DNA from: Candidatus Dadabacteria bacterium
Lineage (GTDB): Bacteria > Desulfobacterota_D > UBA1144 > Nemesobacterales > Nemesobacteraceae
Length of the DNA stretch: 64,000 nucleotides
Assembly: GCA_022827275.1 (NCBI GenBank)
Contig: JAJDTG010000016.1
Coordinates: 31,819-95,818, forward strand
Reading direction: 5' to 3'
The position numbers and the translations under genes were made by a program. Positions 1-7,309 of the stretch are shown piece by piece; position 1 is the stretch's first letter; each line of letters starts with the position of its first letter. The notes beneath the pieces were generated by a model, which saw nothing but the letters and a program-made list of their open reading frames with translations, had not been told where the DNA came from and did not search any database.

Positions 1-347
1 GTTCCACCAGGCTCAAGGCCGCTACCGCTACCAAGATGGTCCTTAACATGGTTACGACGACCGCAATGGTGCTTCTCGGGAAAACTTACGGGAACCTGAT
101 GGTTGATCTTAAACCCACGTCGTCAAAGCTTGTCGACAGGGCAAGGAGAATCATAATGGACATATGTGGCGTGGGAGAAGAAGAAGCCGCCTCGCTTTTC
201 CGGGAAGCCGGCGGGAATCTCAAGGTTGCCGTGGTAATGAAACTTGGTGGTCTCTTGCCTGAGGAGTCTGTCGAACTGCTGCGGGAAAACGGTGGGTACT
301 TGAAGAAGACCCTAAGGAGCATATCCCGCTCGGCGGGGAATTCGTAA
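1..347 (+). CDS. murQ: N-acetylmuramic acid 6-phosphate etherase, 3' part
   Basis: This is the C-terminal ~114 residues of MurQ, cut by the window edge; the reading frame is open from base 3. MurQ removes the lactyl ether from MurNAc-6-P to give GlcNAc-6-P and D-lactate in the cytoplasm, the step after AnmK in peptidoglycan recycling. The segment TATKMVLNMVTTTAMVLLGK followed by YGNLMVDL is the family's very conserved helical C-terminal part (SIS-domain sugar isomerase fold). The tail carries the small helical, UBA-like repeat region (GVGEEEAASLF and LPEESVELL units). The stop is 58 bp before anmK, its functional partner. Internal ATGs are not real starts. The identification is firm; the upstream part was not seen. 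Confidence 0.9.
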   Translation, partial: STRLKAATATKMVLNMVTTTAMVLLGKTYGNLMVDLKPTSSKLVDRARRIIMDICGVGEEEAASLFREAGGNLKVAVVMKLGGLLPEESVELLRENGGYLKKTLRSISRSAGNS

Positions 348-405
348 CTGGCCCCATGTGCATTCTGCCTGCTAAATTCTTTTTTCATCAGGTAACTTTT
401 TCCGC

Positions 406-1587
406 GTGAACTGGCTCCGTCAGATAATTTCGAAGAAGGAAAAACTGGCCGTCGGTCTCATTTCCGGGACTTCGATGGACGGTATTGACGCGGCGCTTGT
501 AAGAATTCGCGGCTCGGGAGAGGATACGGAAGTACAAATTGAGGAATTTATCTGCCGGGAATACTCTGATGCCGCAAGGAAGCTTCTTCTCTCGCCCGGC
601 ACCCTGAACATCGCCTCGCTGTCCGATCTGAATTTCCTGCTCGGCCAGGAGTTTGCCGCGGCGGTCTTTGATCTTCTCCGGAAAGCGGCACTCAAAACGA
701 CCGAGATTGACCTAGTGGGCACCCACGGTCAGACGCTTTTCCATAACCCCCCTTCTCTGGGACAAGAAGTTTCCTCGACCCTTCAGCTGGGCGAAGCGGA
801 CGTTATCTGCGAGGCTACGGGAATTACCACGGTGGGAGATTTCAGAACGAGAGACATGGCGGCAGGCGGAGAAGGAGCTCCCCTTATCCCCTACGTCGAC
901 TACCTGCTGTTTTCCGGAACCGGTAAAAACGTAATTGCCCAGAACATAGGGGGCATTTCCAACTGCACTCTGGTCACGGGAAAACTCGGGGAGACCATGG
1001 CGTTCGATACGGGCCCCGGCAATTCCCTGATCGACTCGGTGGCGCACCTCGCCTCGGGCGGCGAGAAGAGTTTTGACGAGGACGGCGCAATAGCGAAGCG
1101 GGGTTCGGTTAAAGAGGATCTTCTGCGCAGACTCATGAAAAACCCATATTTTGATATAAAACCTCCTAAATCAACCGGCAAGGAACTTTTCGGAGAGGAA
1201 ATGGTCACAAGGCTTTTTTCACTTGCTGAGAAAAAGGATGTCTCTCTTCCCGATCTCCTGCGCACGCTCGTCGAGTTTACCGTCTGTTCGATAGTTTCTG
1301 CCTACGAAAGATTCGTTTACCCCCACGCGGATGTGGAAGAAGTCGTGCTGAGCGGCGGCGGGGCCAGAAACCCCGTAATAGTCTCCAGGCTTCGCGAAAA
1401 GCTCGCCCCGACGCGACTATGCCTCTCGGATGAATACGGCATTCCCGCAGATGCCAAGGAAGCTCTGGGATTCGCGGTGCTCGCGAATGAGGCCGTGTGC
1501 GGGAACCGGGCGAACGTGCCGGGGGTCACGGGGGCCCGAGATGCCACGGTTCTCGGAAAAATCTCGATTGGGAAGAACGTCTTGTAA
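406..1587 (+). CDS. anmK: Anhydro-N-acetylmuramic acid kinase
   Basis: AnmK cleaves the 1,6-anhydro ring of anhMurNAc and phosphorylates it with ATP to give MurNAc-6-P, the MurQ substrate. The 393-residue product has the usual family length. It shows the N-terminal ATP-binding signature LISGTSMDGIDAAL (about residues 18-31), the catalytic-aspartate region DFRTRDMAAGGEGAPL, FDTGPGNSLID, and the C-terminal sugar-kinase glycine motif VVLSGGGARNPVI, all of the ASKHA fold. The start is GTG at 406; no ATG lies between it and the first conserved block. No signal peptide is present, so it is cytoplasmic. It sits between murQ and nagZ, with nagZ starting 1 nt after its stop, so translation is probably coupled. 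Confidence 0.95.
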   Translation: MNWLRQIISKKEKLAVGLISGTSMDGIDAALVRIRGSGEDTEVQIEEFICREYSDAARKLLLSPGTLNIASLSDLNFLLGQEFAAAVFDLLRKAALKTTEIDLVGTHGQTLFHNPPSLGQEVSSTLQLGEADVICEATGITTVGDFRTRDMAAGGEGAPLIPYVDYLLFSGTGKNVIAQNIGGISNCTLVTGKLGETMAFDTGPGNSLIDSVAHLASGGEKSFDEDGAIAKRGSVKEDLLRRLMKNPYFDIKPPKSTGKELFGEEMVTRLFSLAEKKDVSLPDLLRTLVEFTVCSIVSAYERFVYPHADVEEVVLSGGGARNPVIVSRLREKLAPTRLCLSDEYGIPADAKEALGFAVLANEAVCGNRANVPGVTGARDATVLGKISIGKNVL

Positions 1588-1588
1588 A

Positions 1589-3106
1589 ATGTATGAGAAT
1601 CCCTCCGTTTTTTCGTCAAAAGATCTCCCCGCGCCCCGGCGCGCGGCACAGTTTATTATGCCGAGAATCGATTTCCGGGATCCCGCTTCGGTCAAGCGGG
1701 CGGAGCGTCTCGTGCGAGATTTCTGCGTTTGCGGTTTCATAATATTCAACGGGGATGTCGAGCGGGTGAGAGAGACCACGCATAGGCTTGCGGCTCTCTC
1801 CGAGCTCCCGCTTTTTTTCGGCTGCGATGTTGAAAGGGGCCTCGGTCAGCGGGTTTCGGGGGGAACTCTTTTTCCTTTCGCGATGGCTCAAGGGGCAATG
1901 GATGACGAGGAGCTCTTAAGATGTCAGGCAATGATAACGGCCCGGGAGATGAGATACTGCGGGCTCAATCTAGCGTTCGCCCCGGTTCTTGACGTGAATT
2001 CCGAGCCGCAAAACCCGATAATAAACGCAAGGGCGTTCTCGGATGATCCCGCGGTTGTCTCGAAACTGGGCGGGATTTTCGCGGAAACCATGCAGAAAGA
2101 AGGAGTGCTCGCCTGCGCGAAGCATTTCCCCGGTCACGGGGCGACCCTCGAGGATTCCCATGCCTGCCTCCCCACCGTCGAAAGGTCTCTTGAGCGTCTC
2201 AAGGAATCGGATCTTCTGCCTTTTAGGGAAGCGATCGCGAAAAGGCTTCATTGCGTGATGCCTGCCCATGTCTGTTTTCCTGCCCTTGATCCGCTCGGAG
2301 TTCCCGCCACTCTCTCGGAATCGATTCTGCGTGGTCTTCTGCGCGGAAGACTCGGATTCAACGGCCTGGTCGTCTCGGATTCCTTCAGGATGGACGCGCT
2401 TGGAGGAGAGGAGCGGGAGGAGGAAAACATTCTCGCGGCGCTCGCAAGCGGGGTGGACATAGTTCTTGACCCGAGGGATCCGGAGGGATTCCTCGAAAGA
2501 CGGGCAGAGGACGACTTTTTCCAGGATCCCGCCCGGGGAGAGTCTCTCTCCAGAATATCCTACTCGAAGGGACTTTTCGCCTCGGGCGAAGAAGAAGCTC
2601 CGGCTCCCGATTTTAATAAAAACCGTGAGGAGGCGGGGGAAATCGCCCGCCGCTCGGCCTGCGTTGTTCGAGGAGAGAGGCTTCGCGACGAAAAAGTCTC
2701 GGTCTTTCACTTTGGCAAGGAAGACACGGATGAGCTTCTGGCCGGACTTTACGAGGGATTCTCCGAGGGAGCGGTGACGGTGGAGAAGAGCTTTCGCTGT
2801 CCCGAGCAGCCGCCAGGGGGAGATGTCTCCTCGCTTGTACTTGTTTTGTCTGTCGCGCCCGCAGGATGGACGGAGAACTGCATTATTCCCCCGGCGACAG
2901 CCGATTACGTAAACGCCCTTTCTTCCTTTCCGGGTGAAAAAATTCTGCTTACCTTCGGCTCTCCCTATCCCGCGGCCGAATTTCCCTTTTTCGATACCGT
3001 GATCTCGCTCTTTGATTCCTCGCGCGCTGCGGGCCGGGCGGCCGCGGAAATCCTTACGGGAGAGAGGAGGTCCACGGGGAGACTTCCGGTGAGGACAGGT
3101 CAATGA
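1589..3106 (+). CDS. nagZ: Glycoside hydrolase family 3 beta-N-acetylhexosaminidase (NagZ-like)
   Basis: This enzyme should remove GlcNAc from GlcNAc-anhMurNAc (peptides), releasing anhMurNAc for AnmK. The ATG at 1589 follows the anmK stop immediately; a second in-frame ATG (1658) precedes the first conserved block. The NagZ catalytic loop KHFPGHGATLEDSH carries the characteristic Asp-x-His acid/base dyad, and VVSDSFRMDAL carries the nucleophile Asp. The product is about 505 residues, longer than the ~340-residue single-domain enterobacterial NagZ, with an extra C-terminal GH3-C-like domain as in two-domain Firmicutes enzymes. No signal peptide is visible, so it is probably cytoplasmic. The last 4 nt overlap the symporter start (ATGA). 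Substrate is inferred from family and neighbours. Confidence 0.88.
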   Translation: MYENPSVFSSKDLPAPRRAAQFIMPRIDFRDPASVKRAERLVRDFCVCGFIIFNGDVERVRETTHRLAALSELPLFFGCDVERGLGQRVSGGTLFPFAMAQGAMDDEELLRCQAMITAREMRYCGLNLAFAPVLDVNSEPQNPIINARAFSDDPAVVSKLGGIFAETMQKEGVLACAKHFPGHGATLEDSHACLPTVERSLERLKESDLLPFREAIAKRLHCVMPAHVCFPALDPLGVPATLSESILRGLLRGRLGFNGLVVSDSFRMDALGGEEREEENILAALASGVDIVLDPRDPEGFLERRAEDDFFQDPARGESLSRISYSKGLFASGEEEAPAPDFNKNREEAGEIARRSACVVRGERLRDEKVSVFHFGKEDTDELLAGLYEGFSEGAVTVEKSFRCPEQPPGGDVSSLVLVLSVAPAGWTENCIIPPATADYVNALSSFPGEKILLTFGSPYPAAEFPFFDTVISLFDSSRAAGRAAAEILTGERRSTGRLPVRTGQ

Positions 3107-4845
3107 AACTCCACGCCGTAGACTGGATGCTGCTTGGCCTCTACCTGGTTTTTTCTCTGGGGGTGGGCTTTTATTTTTCAAGGAGGGCGTCCGGGAGTCT
3201 TTCAGACTATTTTGTTTCGGGGCGGGGGCTTCCCTGGTGGCTTCTCGGAACCTCGATGGTCGCCACCACTTTCGCTGCCGACACCCCGCTTGCTATAACC
3301 GGGTGGATAAGGACCGAGGGGATATGGAAGAACTGGTTCTGGTGGAACTACATCTTCAGCCACGCGCTTGTGATAGTGGTTTTCTCGAGGCTCTGGAGAA
3401 GGGCGCAGGTGATAACGGACAATGAGCTCATAGAGCTTCGCTATGGGGGCCGCCCGGCGGCGTTTCTCCGGGGGTTCAAGGCGTTTTATTTCTCGACGAT
3501 TTTCAATTTCATAGTGATGGGGTGGGTGATAACCGCGATGACCAAGGTGTTCGAGGTTTTTTTCGGAGTGGGGCAGATATACGCGGTTTCGCTCTGCGTA
3601 GGGATCGTGCTTGTCTACACGGTTTTCTCCGGGCTCTGGGGTGTCGTTATAACGGATTTCGTGCAGTACGCGATAGCGCTCGGCGGCACGGTCATACTCG
3701 CGGTCGTGGTCATAAATTCTGAAGCAGTCGGAGGGTACGGACAGTTCGTAAGCAAAATCGCGGAGCTTCCCCCCGAGCAGACCTCCATGTTCATCACGCA
3801 GCCTGCCGGCACCGAAGAGTTTTTCTCCTCTGACTTTTTCACATTCCTTGTTTTCATGACTGTTGTCTGGTGGTCTTCCCACAACGCTGACGGCGGAGGC
3901 TACTTCATACAGCGCCTCTCCTCCGCAAAAGACGAGAGACACGCCCTTGCGGGCACGGCGTGGTTCGCGCTTAACCATTACGTGCTTCGCCTCTGGCCGT
4001 GGGTTCTTGTCGCTCTGGCTTCAGTTGTAATCTTTCCCGAGGCGGCCGGGGTGGCAGGCGGGGACGACGAGTCGGTGTACCTCGTGATGATAAGGGACTT
4101 TCTTCCGCCGGGTCTTCGGGGTCTTCTGCTGGTTTCCTTTCTCGCGGCGTTTATGTCCACGGTATCGACGCACCTTAACTGGGGAGCCTCGTATCTCGTG
4201 AACGATCTTTACAGGAGGTTCGTGCGCCGGAGCGCCCCGCAGCGTCATTACGTGGCGGTCTCCAGGATCGCGACCGTGGCGCTTGCCGTTATTGCGGGCG
4301 TTGTGGCGCTTCAGATAAAGAACATAGGGGACGCCTGGATATTTCTCTGGGCCATGAGTTCGGGAATTGGCCTCGTGCTGATACTCAGGTGGTTCTGGTG
4401 GAGAATAAACGCCTGGAGCGAGATAGTGGCGCTTGCATCGTCGCTTGCGACCATACTGGTTCTGATTCTCTACACCGAGGCCAGGGGCATTCCGCTTGAA
4501 CTGCGCCACCAGATACTTGTTGTTCCCGTCTCCGTAACTTGCTGGGTTGCTGCCACTTTCGCCACCGCTCCCGAGTCCTGGGAAAAACTCTCGGAGTTCT
4601 ACTCGAGGGTAAGGCCCCCGGGCTTCTGGTTGCCCGTCCGGAAGAGGGCGGGGATTGTGCCGGGGCGGGGAGTGCTTTCTTCCGTTTTTCTTAACTGGTC
4701 GCTTGTCGTGTCCTTTCTTCTCTGCTTAATGATAGGGACGGGCAAGCTCGTTCTGGGAGACGGCCAAACCGCTCTCTGGCTTCTTTGCGGTTCGGCGCTT
4801 GCGCTTGCCCTAATCCTTCGCCGCCGCGGCAGTTTTTTCCGCTAG
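3103..4845 (+). CDS. Sodium:solute symporter (SSS family), probable cell-wall sugar importer
   Basis: This is a polytopic inner-membrane protein of 580 residues with about 13-14 hydrophobic helices. The segment GRGLPWWLLGTSMVATTFAA followed by DTPLAITG is the helix 1-2 signature of a large SSS subfamily related to Na+/glucose and Na+/sialate symporters. The Arg-rich loops RLWRRAQ and RKRAG fit cytoplasmic positions. It overlaps nagZ by 4 nt, so it belongs to the murQ-anmK-nagZ operon. That context suggests sodium-coupled uptake of anhMurNAc, muropeptide sugars or GlcNAc, perhaps in place of AmpG, of which nothing is seen. The substrate is inference only; the family assignment is firm. Confidence 0.85.
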   Translation: MKLHAVDWMLLGLYLVFSLGVGFYFSRRASGSLSDYFVSGRGLPWWLLGTSMVATTFAADTPLAITGWIRTEGIWKNWFWWNYIFSHALVIVVFSRLWRRAQVITDNELIELRYGGRPAAFLRGFKAFYFSTIFNFIVMGWVITAMTKVFEVFFGVGQIYAVSLCVGIVLVYTVFSGLWGVVITDFVQYAIALGGTVILAVVVINSEAVGGYGQFVSKIAELPPEQTSMFITQPAGTEEFFSSDFFTFLVFMTVVWWSSHNADGGGYFIQRLSSAKDERHALAGTAWFALNHYVLRLWPWVLVALASVVIFPEAAGVAGGDDESVYLVMIRDFLPPGLRGLLLVSFLAAFMSTVSTHLNWGASYLVNDLYRRFVRRSAPQRHYVAVSRIATVALAVIAGVVALQIKNIGDAWIFLWAMSSGIGLVLILRWFWWRINAWSEIVALASSLATILVLILYTEARGIPLELRHQILVVPVSVTCWVAATFATAPESWEKLSEFYSRVRPPGFWLPVRKRAGIVPGRGVLSSVFLNWSLVVSFLLCLMIGTGKLVLGDGQTALWLLCGSALALALILRRRGSFFR

Positions 4846-4849
4846 CGGC

Positions 4850-4878
4850 TTCAATATTTCCCCTTTCTGTGGTATATA
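4850..4878 (+). promoter_or_regulatory. Candidate promoter of nuoI (leaderless arrangement)
   Basis: A TATATA -10 (4873-4878) lies 17 bp after a weak -35 (TTCAAT, 4850-4855). The predicted start point falls 1-5 nt before the ATG at 4889, and neither this ATG nor the one at 4880 has a Shine-Dalgarno. Inference from consensus only. Confidence 0.3.
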
Positions 4879-4888
4879 GATGGTTGCT

Positions 4889-5500
4889 ATGGCTATTAAC
4901 GTAAAAGTGCTTGAGCGGCCGCGGCTTTCTTTCTGGGAGAAGCTTTACATTCCCCAAGTGCTGAAGGGCCTTATGATCACCATAAGGCACATCACGAATC
5001 ACCAGCCGATAACCGTGAAATACCCGGAGGAGGTAAAGGCGCTTCCCGAGAACTACCGGGGGCTTCACGTGATGCCCGCCGATGACGAGGGCGAGATAAG
5101 GTGCGTTGCGTGCAAGCTCTGCGAGATCGCGTGTCCCACCCAGGCTATCTCCATAGTTTCAGAACCCGCAGACGATTACGGAATCGAGAGAAGGCCAAAG
5201 GTATACAATATAGATTTCATGCGCTGCGTTTTCTGCGGCTTCTGCGTCGAGGCCTGCCCGTGCGACGCGCTCAGGATGGGAATGAAGTACGAGCTCTCTT
5301 CGTATAACCGCGCGGGACTCGTTCACACCAAAGAGGTTTTCTTCGACCCGAATGTAAAAAGCGACGCCCCGAGGGACAACGCGAACTTTCTTTACAAGAT
5401 GGGCAAGGGGGAGATACTCGATTCTCCTGAAGAAATTTCAAAAATAATGGGACTGGACGGTACCTACTCCCGAAAGCCCGGCTCCCCGCAGGCCACGTAA
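4889..5500 (+). CDS. nuoI: NADH-quinone oxidoreductase subunit I (NuoI), isolated gene
   Basis: NuoI is the peripheral-arm subunit of complex I that carries clusters N6a and N6b and passes electrons towards the quinone site. Two full 8Fe ferredoxin motifs are visible: CVACKLCEIACP (about residues 70-81) and CVFCGFCVEACP (about 110-121). The N-terminal amphipathic segment YIPQVLKGLMITIRHI is typical of the membrane-facing helix. The length of about 203 residues is slightly long for the family. ATG codons at 4880 and 4889 are both possible; I chose 4889 because of the promoter position. The flanking genes are a symporter and a nucleotidase, not other nuo genes, so complex I genes appear dispersed. 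Confidence 0.9.
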   Translation: MAINVKVLERPRLSFWEKLYIPQVLKGLMITIRHITNHQPITVKYPEEVKALPENYRGLHVMPADDEGEIRCVACKLCEIACPTQAISIVSEPADDYGIERRPKVYNIDFMRCVFCGFCVEACPCDALRMGMKYELSSYNRAGLVHTKEVFFDPNVKSDAPRDNANFLYKMGKGEILDSPEEISKIMGLDGTYSRKPGSPQAT

Positions 5501-5515
5501 CGCGGGGAAGAGATA

Positions 5516-7303
5516 ATGTCACCTCGCAAGAAAACCGACTTTGGTTCCGCGAGACTTTTCTTCACGCCGCTTCTTCTGGTCCTGCTGGCCGCGCTGGCCG
5601 CGGCGTGCGGGAACGGCGGGCGAGACGTTTTCACGCTCACCGTTCTGCACAGCAACGACGGGGAATCCAACCTGATTGACGAGATAAGCGGCATCGCGAG
5701 ATTTGCCACCGTGGTTAAGAACCTTAGGGATGAGGCCCTGCGGTCGGGCGGAACCGGCAAGCGGGGCGTGGTTCTTCTTTCATCCGGCGATAATTTTCTC
5801 GCGGGCCCAGAGCTAAACGCGAGCTTCCAGGAAGAAACGACCGTATTCGACGCGCTGGGTCTTCGCCTGATCGGTTACGACGCGCTTTGTATCGGGAACC
5901 ACGAGTTTGATTTCGGGGCGGATTTTCTAGCTAGGTTCATAGCCGCGTTCGGCGGCGATGCGCCTTTTCTAAGCGCGAACCTTGATTTCTCGGGAGAAAC
6001 CGTTCTCTCCGATCTTGTGGACAGAGGGTCCGTCGCCCCTTCGGTCGTTTTGGATGTGAACGGGAAAAAGGTCGGCATTGTGGGAGCGACAACCCCGTAT
6101 CTCCCATTCCTATCATCTTCGGGAAACGTAAGGGTGGACCGTGACGTCGTCGCCTCGGTTCAGCGGGAGATTGACCGCTTGGAAAATCGCGGGGCAGGCG
6201 TAATCATCATTCTGAGCCACTTGCAGTCGGTTGAGGAGGATATTGGTCTCGCCGGGCGGCTGAGAGGAGCCGACCTCATCATAGCGGGCGGCGGCAACGA
6301 ACTTCTGGCCAACGACGGTGACCCGCTTCACCCCGATGACGGCAAGGACGATATATTCGGTCCCTATCCCCTTATGACGGAAGACGCTGCCGGAAGAAAA
6401 ATTCCGATCGTGACGACAGGAGGCGGCTACAGGTATGTAGGGAGAATAATCCTTCATTTTGACGGGGAAGGGGATCTGCTCTCCGTCGATCCCGAAAGTT
6501 CCCCAGTAAGGGTCGTGGGAGGGGAGAAAGACGACGCCGTGGCGAGGGATCCGGACATCTCGGCGCAAGTTGAGGATCCGGTAAGGGAATCGGTTGCCGC
6601 CCTTCGCTCAAACGTAATCGGGAAAAGCGAAGTGGGTCTGAACGGACTCAGGGCTCACGTGAGGACGCGGGAAACCAATCTGGGCAACTTGGTTGCCGAC
6701 GCGCTCCTTGAGACCGTGAGGCGGATGGAAAGCGCAGCGCGTAGCACGTGGACAGTCGCCCTTCAGAACGGCGGCGGCATGCGTAACGGTTCCGTCATAG
6801 CAGCCGGGGATGTAACGGAGCTTGACACCTTTTCCGTGCTTCCGTTTCCGAACTTCGTGGCCGTCGTTCCCGGCGTAAGTCCTTCGCGGTTCAAGGCGAT
6901 TCTCGAAAACGCCGTATCGAACGTCGATCGCTTGGATGGAAGGTTCGCCCAGGTTGCGGGATTCAGATTCACTTACGACCCGGACGGCACGGCGCAGGTT
7001 ATCGATGCCGACGGAAACATCGCGGTGGCCGGCTCCAGGGTGGTCGATGTCGAGATTGAAAACGGCCCGGTTCTTGTCAGGGGTGGCGTAGTGAACGGAT
7101 CAGCTCCCGATATAGATGTCGTCACCGTTGATTTTCTTGCCAGAGGAGGCGACCAGTATCCGTTCGGGAACACGGACTTCAATGTCCTCGGGGTATCGTA
7201 CCAGCAGTCCCTGTTTCGTTTCATAGGGGATACCCTTGGCGGCCTGATATCTGCCGATGACTATCCGCCGGGCGGCGAAGGGAGGATAACGGCGGTACGG
7301 TAG
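5516..7303 (+). CDS. 5'-nucleotidase/metallophosphatase family lipoprotein
   Basis: This 595-residue protein is of the UshA/5'-nucleotidase type, which hydrolyses nucleotides, nucleotide sugars or cyclic nucleotides outside the cytoplasm. The N-terminus has a hydrophobic segment ending in a lipobox (LAAAC, Cys about residue 31), so it is a probable lipoprotein. Metallophosphoesterase motifs are VLHSNDGES, SSGDNFLAG, GNHEFDFG and ILSHLQS. The usual Gly-His-x-His metal motif is replaced by AGGGNELL. The C-terminal 5'-nucleotidase domain follows, with ETNLGNLVADALL, ALQNGGGMRNG and ARGGDQYPFG, which contribute substrate binding. It starts 15 bp after nuoI. It is probably for phosphate or nucleoside scavenging; the exact substrate cannot be read from sequence. 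Confidence 0.85.
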   Translation: MSPRKKTDFGSARLFFTPLLLVLLAALAAACGNGGRDVFTLTVLHSNDGESNLIDEISGIARFATVVKNLRDEALRSGGTGKRGVVLLSSGDNFLAGPELNASFQEETTVFDALGLRLIGYDALCIGNHEFDFGADFLARFIAAFGGDAPFLSANLDFSGETVLSDLVDRGSVAPSVVLDVNGKKVGIVGATTPYLPFLSSSGNVRVDRDVVASVQREIDRLENRGAGVIIILSHLQSVEEDIGLAGRLRGADLIIAGGGNELLANDGDPLHPDDGKDDIFGPYPLMTEDAAGRKIPIVTTGGGYRYVGRIILHFDGEGDLLSVDPESSPVRVVGGEKDDAVARDPDISAQVEDPVRESVAALRSNVIGKSEVGLNGLRAHVRTRETNLGNLVADALLETVRRMESAARSTWTVALQNGGGMRNGSVIAAGDVTELDTFSVLPFPNFVAVVPGVSPSRFKAILENAVSNVDRLDGRFAQVAGFRFTYDPDGTAQVIDADGNIAVAGSRVVDVEIENGPVLVRGGVVNGSAPDIDVVTVDFLARGGDQYPFGNTDFNVLGVSYQQSLFRFIGDTLGGLISADDYPPGGEGRITAVR

Positions 7304-7309
7304 TCCGCG

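Noticed and set aside
1970..3181. 403-codon open frame on the minus strand opposite nagZ
   Set aside because: Low-complexity basic peptide without motifs. It is a shadow of the biased codon use of nagZ, which has clear GH3 motifs.
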